NCBI RefSeq assembly: GCF_001305515.1
Contig: NZ_LJYW01000001.1
Location: forward strand, 3,290,734 to 3,354,733
Length of the DNA: 64,000 nucleotides
Source of the DNA: Prosthecodimorpha hirschii
GTDB lineage: Bacteria > Pseudomonadota > Alphaproteobacteria > Rhizobiales > Ancalomicrobiaceae
Direction: 5' to 3'
The position numbers were made by a program, and so were the translations under genes. Position 1 is the stretch's first letter. Every line of letters starts with the position of its first letter. The notes under the pieces were generated by a model. That model saw nothing but the letters and a program-made list of their open reading frames with translations. It ran no database searches and had not been told where the DNA came from. Positions 8,568 through 17,179 of this stretch are shown here, in pieces.

Positions 8568-9389
8568 TCAGCTTGCCTTCTCCGACGAACGCCGGACCAA
8601 CGCGATGGCGAGGAACACGGCGATCGTCAGGAAAATCAGCAGAGTGGAAGCGGAAGCCACGGTCGGGCTGATTTCCAGCCGTATCTCGTCCCACATGCGT
8701 TTCTGAAGCGTCGGCTCGCGGCCACTCAGGAAGAGCGAGACGATCACGTCGTCGAAGGAGGTGAGGAAGGCGAAGAAACCGGCCGCGATGATTCCGGGCG
8801 CGAGCAGCGGCAGCGTCACGCGACGGAAGACCTGCGAGTTCCGGGCGCCGAGACTGCTGGCGGCCTGTTCCAACCGGGGATCGAGCGCCTTGGCCGAAAT
8901 CGCGACGTTCAGGATGGCATAGGGAAGCGCCAACACGATATGGCCCGCGACCAACCCGGCCATGGTCCCGACAAAGCCGAACGCCGCAATCCATCCGTAG
9001 AGCGCGATAGCGGAGATCATCGGCGAAATGAGCAAGGGCGCGAGCATGACCAACTCCAGCCAACCTTTTCCCCGGATGCGGCTGCGCACCAGGGCGAGCG
9101 CCGTTGGTATCGCCAGCACCACCGTCACGACCGCGGTGAGCGTTGCCGCTGCGAAGCTTTTGTTGGAGGCCGCCATCCATGACGGGTCGCCGGACAGAAA
9201 ATTTTCGTACCACCGAAAGGAATAGCCCGACGGCGGGAAGCGCAGATACGCATCGGCGCTGAACGAGATGATGGTCACGATCACAATCGGGCAAAGCAGG
9301 AAGACGACGGCCAACACGAGACAAGCATTGAGCAGCCAGCCGAACGGGCCGCGCACCAGAGATCTGTATTGGGGTTGAGTAAAGTTCAT
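8568..9389 (-). CDS. ABC transporter permease, PotC type
   Basis: A 273-residue membrane protein with about six hydrophobic segments and the EAA loop of binding-protein-dependent permeases (EQAASSLGARNSQVFRRVTL). ATG 9389 overlaps the TGA of the preceding permease (ATGA), which indicates translational coupling. It should pair with the upstream permease and with the ATPase at 7477-8544. The substrate cannot be told from sequence. PotC/PotI-type permeases commonly carry polyamines, and opine or amine uptake would fit the FAD oxidoreductase in the same operon. Confidence 0.92.
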   Translation of the reverse strand: MNFTQPQYRSLVRGPFGWLLNACLVLAVVFLLCPIVIVTIISFSADAYLRFPPSGYSFRWYENFLSGDPSWMAASNKSFAAATLTAVVTVVLAIPTALALVRSRIRGKGWLELVMLAPLLISPMISAIALYGWIAAFGFVGTMAGLVAGHIVLALPYAILNVAISAKALDPRLEQAASSLGARNSQVFRRVTLPLLAPGIIAAGFFAFLTSFDDVIVSLFLSGREPTLQKRMWDEIRLEISPTVASASTLLIFLTIAVFLAIALVRRSSEKAS

Positions 9390-10207
9390 AGTTCCTGCCC
9401 CCAAAGTCGATCCATCCCAAACTTCGAACGATAGGCAAAAAACAGAACAGCCGTGATGGCGATCAGGACTGCGGCGTGAGCGGCCGCGAAACCCCAGTTC
9501 AACTGCTCATTGACTTCGATCTCCATCAGCATGGTCAAGGTCGTCTGCCCGCGGCCGCCCAGGATCGCCGGCGTCACGTAGAAGCCGAGCGACAGCGTGA
9601 AAACGAGCAGGCAGCCTGTGGCAAGGCCTGGCAGGCTCAGGGGAAGCAGCACCCGAGAGAAGACCTGCGCCGGCCGCGCGCCGAGGCTGTCGCATGCCCG
9701 CAGCAGAGCCGGGTCGATCGCCTGAACGGCGGCATAGGTCGGTATGATCATGTAGGGGATCAGTACATGCACCATCCCCAGAACCACCGCGGCCTCGTTG
9801 AACAGAAGCGACGTCTTGCGTTCGAAGATACCGAGCGCGACCAGCGAGGTGCTGATGATGCCTTCCCGACCGAGCAGCACCATCCAGGCATAGTTGCGCA
9901 CTAGCAGGCTGATCCAGACCGTCATGACGATCAGAACCAGCAGCGCATTGGCATAGGGGCGCTGCAAGGTGGCGATCCGCAGCGCGATCAAAAAGCCTAT
10001 CACCGCGCATATCAGCGTGACGGTGATGCTGATCCGGAACGTGTTGCCGAGCGAGACCCAAAAAGCGCGCCCTTCGAAAAGGCGCTCGAAATGCATGAAA
10101 GTGGGGCCGGGATCGAGCACGCTCTGCAGCAGGAATGCTCCCACGGGCAGCAAGAAGAACAAGACCAGAAAGCCCAGGCCGGGGATCCAGAACCATCGAC
10201 GGACCAT
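9386..10207 (-). CDS. ABC transporter permease, PotB type
   Basis: A 273-residue permease with a first hydrophobic segment at residues 7-28 and an EAA loop LRACDSLGARPAQVFSRVLL. ATG 10207 is preferred because the protein then begins MVRRWFW directly before the first membrane segment; a GTG at 10240 would add 11 residues. It lies between the binding-protein gene and the PotC-type permease and overlaps the latter by 4 bp. The 164-base gap to the binding-protein gene shows no further gene. Confidence 0.9.
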   Translation of the reverse strand: MVRRWFWIPGLGFLVLFFLLPVGAFLLQSVLDPGPTFMHFERLFEGRAFWVSLGNTFRISITVTLICAVIGFLIALRIATLQRPYANALLVLIVMTVWISLLVRNYAWMVLLGREGIISTSLVALGIFERKTSLLFNEAAVVLGMVHVLIPYMIIPTYAAVQAIDPALLRACDSLGARPAQVFSRVLLPLSLPGLATGCLLVFTLSLGFYVTPAILGGRGQTTLTMLMEIEVNEQLNWGFAAAHAAVLIAITAVLFFAYRSKFGMDRLWGQEL

Positions 10208-10371
10208 AGATGTCTTTGTCCTACCGATTGACAGCCACACTGCACGATCGCGGAAGATTTAAATCTGCGCCGCGGACAGCCCGCGACGCCGCGCCTGATG
10301 GATGCCGGTCGAACATCCGTCACCACGTTGCGGAGATGGAGGTTCGACTGGATATCGGCACCGAGGCATCG

Positions 10372-11430
10372 TTAGGTCACGATCCAGTCGTTCCACTTGC
10401 GTTGGGCGAGTTCCCCATTGTCGAGCCACCATTGCTCGTTGGCGGAAACCGTCAGCTCCGCGATAGCCGGGTTGGACATGACCCAGGGGCGGACATTCTC
10501 CGGGAGATGATTGTTGGCGCGCGCGTCGCAGCAGATATAGCCGATGCCTTCGGCGTATTTCGCACTCGCGGTCGGATCGATCATGAACGAGATCAGTTGC
10601 ATGGCCTCGCGGGGATTCTTGGCGCCCTGGGGCACACCGACCCAGGACCGCTTGAGCATCGCCTGATTCCACTGAACCCCGAAGCCGGTCTCGCCCTTCT
10701 GCGCCAGCGCGAAGAAGCGGCCGTGCCACCCGGAGGTGAAATCCACCTCACCGTCGATGAGCATCTGCGCCGGCTGGGAGCCGTCGCGCCACCAGACGGC
10801 GATATGCTTCTTGATCCTGTCGAGGCTGGCGAAGGCCCGGTCGAAGTCGATCGGATATATCTTGTCTTTGGGGACCCCGTCGGCGAGGAGAGCAAATTCG
10901 AGATTATCCACCGGATGGTTTCGCAGCGCGCGCCGGCCGGGGAACTTTGCAACATCCCAGAATTCGGCCCAGCTTCCGGGCCGCTTTGCCGCCGCGATCT
11001 TGGAAGAGTAGGCCATCGCTGTCGAATACAAGGCGTAAACCACGGAATATTCGTCCTTGCAGTCATCCGGCGTATGCGAAAGATCAATCACGCTCAGATC
11101 GAGTTTCTGCAGCATGGATTCGCGGATGGCCTGCTTGTGCTCCTGGCTGACCAGTTCCGCCACGTCCCACTCGACGTTTCGCGCCTGGATCATAGCCTTG
11201 AGCCGCGCTACCGACGCGGGAGCGGTGACCAGCAGATTCGAGCTAGCGCGATCGCGCATCAGCCCGCCCCATGCGGCGCGGGCGGCATCGGCCGATGCGC
11301 CACCGGAATTGTTGTAGACGACGGTCTTCAGTTCCGCGGCGGCGGGCCCGGCAAGTCCTGCGCCGACGAGGGCCGTGGCCGCGCCGAGGATGAGGACGTC
11401 ACGTCGCGATCTGTCGGATTCACTCGTCAT
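10372..11430 (-). CDS. ABC transporter solute-binding protein, Tat-exported
   Basis: A 352-residue periplasmic binding protein of the PotD/spermidine-putrescine type. The N-terminus has a twin-arginine signal (SRRDVLILG, a hydrophobic stretch, then AGPAAAE as likely cleavage site). ATG 11430 has GGAG seven bases upstream; longer in-frame starts lack a ribosome site. It delivers substrate to the two permeases and the ATPase downstream. Tat export suggests folding before secretion. The ligand is unknown; an amine, opine or beta-amino acid derivative would fit the enzymes of the operon. Confidence 0.92.
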   Translation of the reverse strand: MTSESDRSRRDVLILGAATALVGAGLAGPAAAELKTVVYNNSGGASADAARAAWGGLMRDRASSNLLVTAPASVARLKAMIQARNVEWDVAELVSQEHKQAIRESMLQKLDLSVIDLSHTPDDCKDEYSVVYALYSTAMAYSSKIAAAKRPGSWAEFWDVAKFPGRRALRNHPVDNLEFALLADGVPKDKIYPIDFDRAFASLDRIKKHIAVWWRDGSQPAQMLIDGEVDFTSGWHGRFFALAQKGETGFGVQWNQAMLKRSWVGVPQGAKNPREAMQLISFMIDPTASAKYAEGIGYICCDARANNHLPENVRPWVMSNPAIAELTVSANEQWWLDNGELAQRKWNDWIVT

Positions 11431-11471
11431 GATTCTGCTCCGGTTCTGGAAGTGCCTGTTATTGGTGTCGA

Positions 11472-14189
11472 CTAGACGTTGAGCTCGTAAATCGTCCGGG
11501 GTGGCGTGGCGGCGACCCACCCTCGCTCCTCCCGCCAGTCTCCACCGAGGTCCGCAAAACGTGAGAGGCTGAAGGAGCCGAGATCCGCAAAGTCACAGCG
11601 GCCGTCGCGGAGCAGTTCCATGATCGCCCGCCCCGCTGCCGGCGACAGCCCGAACCCCACGCTCGACATCGTGGCCACGACCGCATTGTCGATGCTCGCA
11701 AGGCGGTCGATGATCGGCCGACCGTCCGGCGTGCATTCGATGAACCCGGCCCACGACCTGATGACCCGGGCGTGCGACGCCAGCGGCAGGAGTTCGGCGA
11801 CCCGTTTCGCGATGCTGCGAATGAGCGGGGATCCGCTCTTCGGCAAACCGGCGGCGGGTGCGGAAGCGAGCCATTCGTGCGGCCCTCCGCCATAGGCAAG
11901 GTTGCCCCGCAGCGTCTGCCGGCCGTAGATGCCGTTGCCGTCCACATTGGTGAAAGGCATCGGCGGCAGTGGTTCGGTGAGGACCATTTCGGCGCGCGCC
12001 GAGGCCACCGGAACGATCTCGTCAAGCTGTGCCGCCAGCGAGCCGACATTGGGGCCGGCGGCAAGAACCACAGCGTCACACGCGAAACTGCCGCATGCGG
12101 TTTCGACTTCGACAATGCGGCCGCTCCGCACGCGAAAACCGGTCGCACCCGTCCGCTGTAGGATTCGTCCACCCAGATCCTCGACCGCCCAGGCATAGGC
12201 CTGCAGCGTCCTCAGCGGGTTCATGTGACCACCGCCATGGAAATACACGCCGCCGAGGGCATCCGCGCCAGCCAGCGGTACGAGTTCGGCCACCTGTCGG
12301 GCATCGAGCTGCTCGACACTGCAGCCGACATGCTGGGCGGCGTCGATGGACGATTTCAGCGCCGAAAGCTGGGCCTCAGTTCGAATGATTTTCAGCCGGC
12401 CTGGCCGGAATTCGGTCGGATAGCCCAGAAGCTCGTCCATCTGCGGCCAGAGAGCCTCGGCTTCCGGGAAGAGCGGGCTGTGAAACGCTGCCGATCCGCC
12501 GCCATTGCGCCCGGAGGCTTCACTACCGATCGCGCCAGCTTCCAGCACGATTACCTTGATACCGTTGCGGAGAAGCCACCAGGCCGCGCTCAGGCCGATG
12601 ACACCGCCACCGACGACGACGACCTCGGCCCCGGGCGCGGCGCAACGGCTGCGAACGCGGGGTGCCGGCGCCGCCAGATCCCAGTGTGGCTTGTACTGGT
12701 CCGGAATGCCGAACCATGACACCCAGTTTTCGCTGATGTTGGCAGGCTCATGGTCTTCCGCCAGCACCGACAGGGGGATTGGCCGGACGGGGAAGCGATA
12801 CGACGCCAGGCCCGATTCCGAGACATCGCGCTTCAGTTCACCGGCCAGCATTTCAGAGATCTGCTCGCGGCATCGGCGTCCCTGGCAGGGGCCCATTCCC
12901 GCGCGGGTGACACGCTTCAGCTGGTCCTGCAGCAGAACGCCACCCTTTGCTAGGCGGGCGAGGCCGCCTTCGGGTGCCGCCACGTCCGGCACGTGACGTT
13001 GCGATCGCGCCGAGCGGATATCATCGGCGGTCACTTCCTCGCACTGGCAGACGCAGGTATCGGCCGTTCGCGAATGTAGGGCAGCGATCCACGCCGCGCG
13101 ATTGCGATCGCCGTCGGCCTGAGCGGCCGGCATTGTCCCGTCGACGGCCCGGCAGGAGACGATGCTCTCGACGGCGAGCCTCGCCTCCTGCCGGGCGATG
13201 TCGGGATCGGAGGATTTGAGCTGGCCTGTGCCGGCACAATCGCCAATGGCAAAGACGCCCGGAAGCGTGGTTTCGAAGGTCGTCTTCAGAACCGGCACGA
13301 AACCGCCGCGGCCCGCATCGTGTCGTATCTGCGCGCCGGCAGCCGCCAAAAGCTCGATGCTTGGCACCGAGCCGATCGCATTGATGACCGTGTCGCAGGC
13401 GAGGATTCTCGGCGCAGAGCCGTCGCAGCCCGCCACTTTCAACGCCGTCACACCTTCGATGTCGCTTTCGACGCCCGCGGGGACGACGTCGAGCAGGACG
13501 GGAACCTCACGCAGGGCCATCTCGGCCATGAAGCCGGCTCCTCCACGAGCCGAGGCTTCCGCCTCGATGACGGCGACGACACGAATACCCGCCGCCTGAG
13601 CCTGTCGCACGATGGACAGAGCCTCGATACCCGATCCCATGACGACGGCTGTCTTTGCCTTGAGCGCTGCATAGCGATCGACGAGCAGGGACGCGGCGGC
13701 GGCGCCCATGACGCCCGGCGTCTCCCAACCCGGAAAGGCGAGGCAGAAATCGCGGCACCCGGTCGCCACGATGGCGTTCGTGAACCGGATGATGCGAATT
13801 TTGCCGTGAGTTTCCATCAGGGCGAGATTGCCCGGCAGCCACCCGAGACTCGGGCCCTGGACATAAAGGCCGAGCACCGAGCTCGCGAGTTCGATCTCGA
13901 CGCCTTCCTCGAAGGCGGCTTCGTAATTTGCTGCGATCGTCTGGATGAGGTCACGGGTATTGGCCACTTCGAAGCCGTAACGGCTGCCGAAATGATGCGG
14001 CACGTCCATGCCGAACAGCACAGGATCGATCGGGTTCTCGTCGACGAGAAGGACGGAGATACCGGATTTCGCGGCGAGGACCGCCGCCTCGACGCCGGCG
14101 ACGCCGGCCCCGACGACGAGCAGATCCGTGTCGACATCCACTCGGACGGTCTTGTCCTGCACCGAACGAGGATCAGATGCACGAGCCAA
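11472..14189 (-). CDS. Fused opine/amine oxidoreductase: FAD-NAD(P) domain, [2Fe-2S] BFD domain, DAO domain
   Basis: A 905-residue protein joining what are usually separate subunits. Residues 20-345 form a pyridine-nucleotide-disulfide-type FAD domain (VVGAGVAGVEAA; GSGIEA at 185-190; GVFAIGDCAG at 311-320). Residues 375-450 form a BFD-like iron-sulfur domain with Cys381, Cys383, Cys435 and Cys440. Residues 520-905 form a DAO/glycine-oxidase-type domain (VVVGGGVIGLS). The order matches opine oxidase OoxA plus OoxB and the hydrogen cyanide synthase B and C subunits, which oxidise a C-N bond and release an oxo-acid and an amine. The start is TTG 14189, with AAAGGAGG five bases upstream. It is probably cytoplasmic or membrane-associated and passes electrons to the respiratory chain. 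Substrate unknown. Confidence 0.88.
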   Translation of the reverse strand: MARASDPRSVQDKTVRVDVDTDLLVVGAGVAGVEAAVLAAKSGISVLLVDENPIDPVLFGMDVPHHFGSRYGFEVANTRDLIQTIAANYEAAFEEGVEIELASSVLGLYVQGPSLGWLPGNLALMETHGKIRIIRFTNAIVATGCRDFCLAFPGWETPGVMGAAAASLLVDRYAALKAKTAVVMGSGIEALSIVRQAQAAGIRVVAVIEAEASARGGAGFMAEMALREVPVLLDVVPAGVESDIEGVTALKVAGCDGSAPRILACDTVINAIGSVPSIELLAAAGAQIRHDAGRGGFVPVLKTTFETTLPGVFAIGDCAGTGQLKSSDPDIARQEARLAVESIVSCRAVDGTMPAAQADGDRNRAAWIAALHSRTADTCVCQCEEVTADDIRSARSQRHVPDVAAPEGGLARLAKGGVLLQDQLKRVTRAGMGPCQGRRCREQISEMLAGELKRDVSESGLASYRFPVRPIPLSVLAEDHEPANISENWVSWFGIPDQYKPHWDLAAPAPRVRSRCAAPGAEVVVVGGGVIGLSAAWWLLRNGIKVIVLEAGAIGSEASGRNGGGSAAFHSPLFPEAEALWPQMDELLGYPTEFRPGRLKIIRTEAQLSALKSSIDAAQHVGCSVEQLDARQVAELVPLAGADALGGVYFHGGGHMNPLRTLQAYAWAVEDLGGRILQRTGATGFRVRSGRIVEVETACGSFACDAVVLAAGPNVGSLAAQLDEIVPVASARAEMVLTEPLPPMPFTNVDGNGIYGRQTLRGNLAYGGGPHEWLASAPAAGLPKSGSPLIRSIAKRVAELLPLASHARVIRSWAGFIECTPDGRPIIDRLASIDNAVVATMSSVGFGLSPAAGRAIMELLRDGRCDFADLGSFSLSRFADLGGDWREERGWVAATPPRTIYELNV

Positions 14190-14447
14190 TCGCGCCTCCT
14201 TTGAGGAACAGATTTTTCGCGTTTCCTGTTTATGATGTTAATGTTTCACAGCTGCGGTAGGAGGTCAACAGGATTGACGCGGCGAAGGCGATCGTCTGCT
14301 TCGATTTTCGGCCGTCGGTGCCGCCGATCCCGCGACTTCCCTCGGGTATCGAGGTGGCGGCCACAGACGCATTGCGATCCGGCTGCGGCACAGAGGGCCG
14401 CGTGCCGCACGGGAAAGCCGAGGCGGTCGGCGATCGCCCGATCGACG

Positions 14448-14702
14448 TCACCCGGTCCCGACGGAGTCCTGACCGCGCGCCCGCGCCGCCACGACCGGCT
14501 TCTCGCTCGCCTCGAGGGTCGCGATCAGCGCCGGAAGCCGCGGCTCCAGCATGGGAATGTCAAACTCGCATCTGTCCGCACCGACGACGAAACTGCCAGT
14601 GCGGTTCGCGCCGAAGATGACGTCGATCGGCCCCTGTCGAACCTGTTGCGACAGAGCATCGAGGGGAGGATTGTCGACGAGGACGACTAGCGATGCGAGG
14701 GA
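14448..14702 (-). pseudogene. Enoyl-CoA hydratase/isomerase remnant
   Basis: Translation shows the start of a crotonase-fold protein: VVLVDNPPLDALSQQVRQG, then GSFVVGADRCEFD, then LPALIATLEASEKPVVAA. In relatives about 20 residues lie between the first two blocks, so an internal deletion is likely. The oxyanion-hole segment expected after PVVAA is lost and a stop follows. Sequence down to about 14230 is too decayed to assign. It sits between the hotdog gene and the oxidoreductase in the same direction, so a hydratase step once belonged to this operon. Confidence 0.6.
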
Positions 14703-14803
14703 TGACGGTCGACTGCGCGCAGGAGGCTTCCGCAGGGTTCGACATAAGGTGTTCCGGGCGTCCTGGCGCAAGCCGTGAAGGTGCTGCGCACCGACCTCGA
14801 GGG

Positions 14804-15247
14804 TTACTGGGCGGGAGTGACGGACACGAGCACGGCGCGTGCGACGAGTTCAGGAGGATCGCATATCGTCGAGGGCTGCCCGTCGGTTTCGGGGGCCGCG
14901 ACGTGTCGATAAGCGGTCAAGGCGACGCGTTTCGAACGGTTCCCGCGAGAGACGACTTCGGCCGTGATCTCGAGATAGTCGCCGACGCGGCAGGGCAGGA
15001 GGAACTGCGCACTCTCATAGGCAGCAAGCATACCCGTCCGACCCTTGTTCTCCCGCAGGCCTATTTCCGTCGAACAATCTCCGAACAGCCGAAGGATCGT
15101 AGACGCCGGAACAAGATATTCGCGGTAGTGCGTGTCCTGCATGCCGAGCCGCACACGTAGCGTCGCCCGCCCCTGCCCATTCTCTTCAGTCATGAGCCCG
15201 TCCCCATCGCGTTGTTCCGCTCGCAAGAAAGTCGAGACATCCGGCAC
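14804..15247 (-). CDS. Hotdog-fold acyl-CoA protein, like 3-aminobutyryl-CoA ammonia-lyase
   Basis: A 147-residue single hotdog domain. The stretch MQDTHYREYLVPASTILRLF, the segment FGDCSTEIGLRENKG and the strand FLLPCRVGDYLEITAEVV follow the pattern of 3-aminobutyryl-CoA ammonia-lyase (Kal) and related thioesterase-fold enzymes. Such an enzyme could eliminate ammonia from a 3-aminoacyl-CoA to give an enoyl-CoA. The GTG start at 15247 has GGAGAGG just upstream and lies 21 bases after the ligase gene; an internal ATG at 15193 is possible but has a weaker site. A plain thioesterase is the alternative. Confidence 0.7.
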   Translation of the reverse strand: MPDVSTFLRAEQRDGDGLMTEENGQGRATLRVRLGMQDTHYREYLVPASTILRLFGDCSTEIGLRENKGRTGMLAAYESAQFLLPCRVGDYLEITAEVVSRGNRSKRVALTAYRHVAAPETDGQPSTICDPPELVARAVLVSVTPAQ

Positions 15248-15268
15248 GCCTCTCCAGAGTTTTTCGTG

Positions 15269-16915
15269 CTAGCTCCAGCGGTTCTCCACGGCGTCGAAGG
15301 TTTCCGTTGCCTTCAGTTTGTCTTCATTGAGAAGGATATGTTTCGCTATCTTGCCCGATGCGGTCATCGGCAGCGTATCGCGGTAGGTGATGTAGCGAGG
15401 CACCTTGAACCGGGCGAGCTTCTGCGCGCAGGAGTCCAGGAGCAGCCTCGGAGGCACGACGTCGGCGGTGTAGCCGTCACGAAGGACGACATAGGCCTTC
15501 ACTTCCTCTCCGCGCGTGTCGTCGGGAACCGGCACGACAGCGGCATCCGCCACTTCCGGCACTTGGCGAAGCACAGCTTCTACTTCGTTGGCAGCGATGT
15601 TCTCACCGGCGCGGCGTATCATGTCCTTGAGCCGGCCGACGATATAGTAGAAGCCGTTCTCGTCGCGCCGGGCCATGTCCCCGGTGCGGAACCATTCGCC
15701 GTCGAAGGCCGCCGCCGTCGCTTCCGGCCGGTTGTGGTAGCCGAGCAGAATTCCGGGGCCCGAGATCTGCAGTTCCCCGACCTGATCGTCGCCGAGCACC
15801 GTGCCGTCGGGGCTCACGATGCGCGCCCTGCGGAACGGACTCGGCCGCCCGCACGATCCCGAGCCGACCATGTGGACGGCCTCGATCGGCATAAACATAC
15901 CCGAGCCGATCTCGGTCATACCATAAGCCTCGCGCGCGACGAAGTCGAACCTCTTCTCCAGCTCGGCATGGATATCCCTGCCGAGGTGGTAGACGTTGAC
16001 TCGGATGATCTCGTTCTTCGGGTCATCGGGCTCCGACGGACGTTTGAAGACGATCTCCGGAAACAAGGTAAAGTTTATACGATACTCGCGGATCCACTGC
16101 ATGAAACGGCTGGCGCTTTGCCGGCGCGCGACAAAAAGCGTGGCGCGCTGAAGCATGGCCATCAGCAGCAGCCATTGCGGGTCCATGTAAAAGAACGGGG
16201 TCGCGGCAAGAATGCGCCGATAGTCCAGCCCGTCGCGATAGGCGTTGACGGTGCCGACCGTGACCCAGTAGCGGTGGGTCAGCAGGCATCCCTTCGGGAG
16301 CCCCGTGGTCCCGGAGGTATATTGCAGATTGAGCAGGTGATCGTGCCCGATCGCATCAAGAGGAGGAAGCGGGAGCGAGGCGTCTTCGCCGCTTTCCAGA
16401 ACCTCGCTCCAGGCCTTCTGGCCGTCACGCGGCGCGCCCACCACGATGGTGCACGCATCGGGCGGACGCATCTTGCCGACCGGGGTCTGGGCAATCACTT
16501 CAGCGAATTCGTCGTGAGTGACCAACCACTGCGCACCGGCGTCGTTCAGCACATACCCTATCTCGTGGCTGGTATAGGCGATGTTGAGCGGAATCATCAC
16601 CGCACCGATGCGGGCGAGCGCGAGCCAGGTGATCGGAAATGCCGCGATGTTGGGCAGCAGGACGCCTACCCTTGCCTCAGGTCGGACCCCCAGCTTCGAC
16701 AAGCCGCGCGCCAAACTGTCGACCCGGCTTTTCAGATCGGCATAACTCAACGCGACACCCTCTTCGAAGAAGTGCACCGCCAGCGCCTCGGGGGCGTCGG
16801 CCGCCGCATCGGCGAGTATCGAGCTCACATTCCTCGGTAGTGGAGCAGCTTCGATGAGCCGAATACGTTCCTGGACCGGCGCAACTGGCTGCGCCGGCAA
16901 ATATTCTCGCTTCAT
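15269..16915 (-). CDS. AMP-dependent acyl-CoA ligase
   Basis: A 548-residue ANL-superfamily enzyme with the P-loop YTSGTTGLPKG, the motif EAYGMTEIG, WFRTGDMARRDENGF, and the C-terminal hinge GRLKDMIRRAGENIAANEVE with the catalytic Lys in TASGKIAKHIL. It activates a carboxylate with ATP and CoA. It looks closest to crotonobetaine/carnitine-CoA ligases (CaiC) and related short-chain ligases. It is the first gene of the operon, divergent from the RpiR regulator. With the ammonia-lyase-like gene next to it, a beta-amino acid or gamma-amino acid derivative is a reasonable substrate guess. Confidence 0.9.
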   Translation of the reverse strand: MKREYLPAQPVAPVQERIRLIEAAPLPRNVSSILADAAADAPEALAVHFFEEGVALSYADLKSRVDSLARGLSKLGVRPEARVGVLLPNIAAFPITWLALARIGAVMIPLNIAYTSHEIGYVLNDAGAQWLVTHDEFAEVIAQTPVGKMRPPDACTIVVGAPRDGQKAWSEVLESGEDASLPLPPLDAIGHDHLLNLQYTSGTTGLPKGCLLTHRYWVTVGTVNAYRDGLDYRRILAATPFFYMDPQWLLLMAMLQRATLFVARRQSASRFMQWIREYRINFTLFPEIVFKRPSEPDDPKNEIIRVNVYHLGRDIHAELEKRFDFVAREAYGMTEIGSGMFMPIEAVHMVGSGSCGRPSPFRRARIVSPDGTVLGDDQVGELQISGPGILLGYHNRPEATAAAFDGEWFRTGDMARRDENGFYYIVGRLKDMIRRAGENIAANEVEAVLRQVPEVADAAVVPVPDDTRGEEVKAYVVLRDGYTADVVPPRLLLDSCAQKLARFKVPRYITYRDTLPMTASGKIAKHILLNEDKLKATETFDAVENRWS

Positions 16916-17030
16916 GTCATTGAATCCGCTGGCTAAACTGAAACTCGCCCGCCTTCAGGCGGAATTTTCGGTAGCCTCAAAGAACACCTCGTCGCCGAGC
17001 GCCATCGCCGACTTTCGCTCAGCACGGGCC

Positions 17031-17059
17031 ATTGCACTCTTGCGAAACAGATTTGTCAA
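17031..17059 (-). promoter_or_regulatory. Promoter of the ligase-oxidoreductase-transporter operon
   Basis: On the minus strand a perfect -35 TTGACA (17059-17054) is followed after 17 bases by TGCAAT (17036-17031), a weak -10. It lies about 115 bases before the ligase ATG. The ideal -35 and spacing make it the most likely start of the 9.4-kb operon. Confidence 0.5.
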
Positions 17060-17069
17060 GAATACATTG

Positions 17070-17089
17070 TGAGAAAATTTTGCATCTCA
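17070..17089. promoter_or_regulatory. Possible RpiR operator
   Basis: The block TGAG-AAAATTTT-GCAT-CTCA has complementary four-base arms around an A/T core. It lies just upstream of the minus-strand promoter and before the divergent RpiR gene, where an operator for that regulator would be expected. RpiR sites are not uniform, so this is only positional evidence. Confidence 0.3.
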
Positions 17090-17179
17090 GCGAATGTCTG
17101 GTACGGCGTCAGCCATGGCGGGCCATCGGCATTCCGAGGCAGACGCGGGCGCGGATGACGTTGTCCGGGAGAGCAGAGC

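Noticed and set aside
7477-9438. A 653-codon minus-strand frame that would extend the ABC ATPase far upstream
   Set aside because: The extra part lies over the permease gene in another frame and has no family features; ATG 8544 starts the ABC domain correctly.
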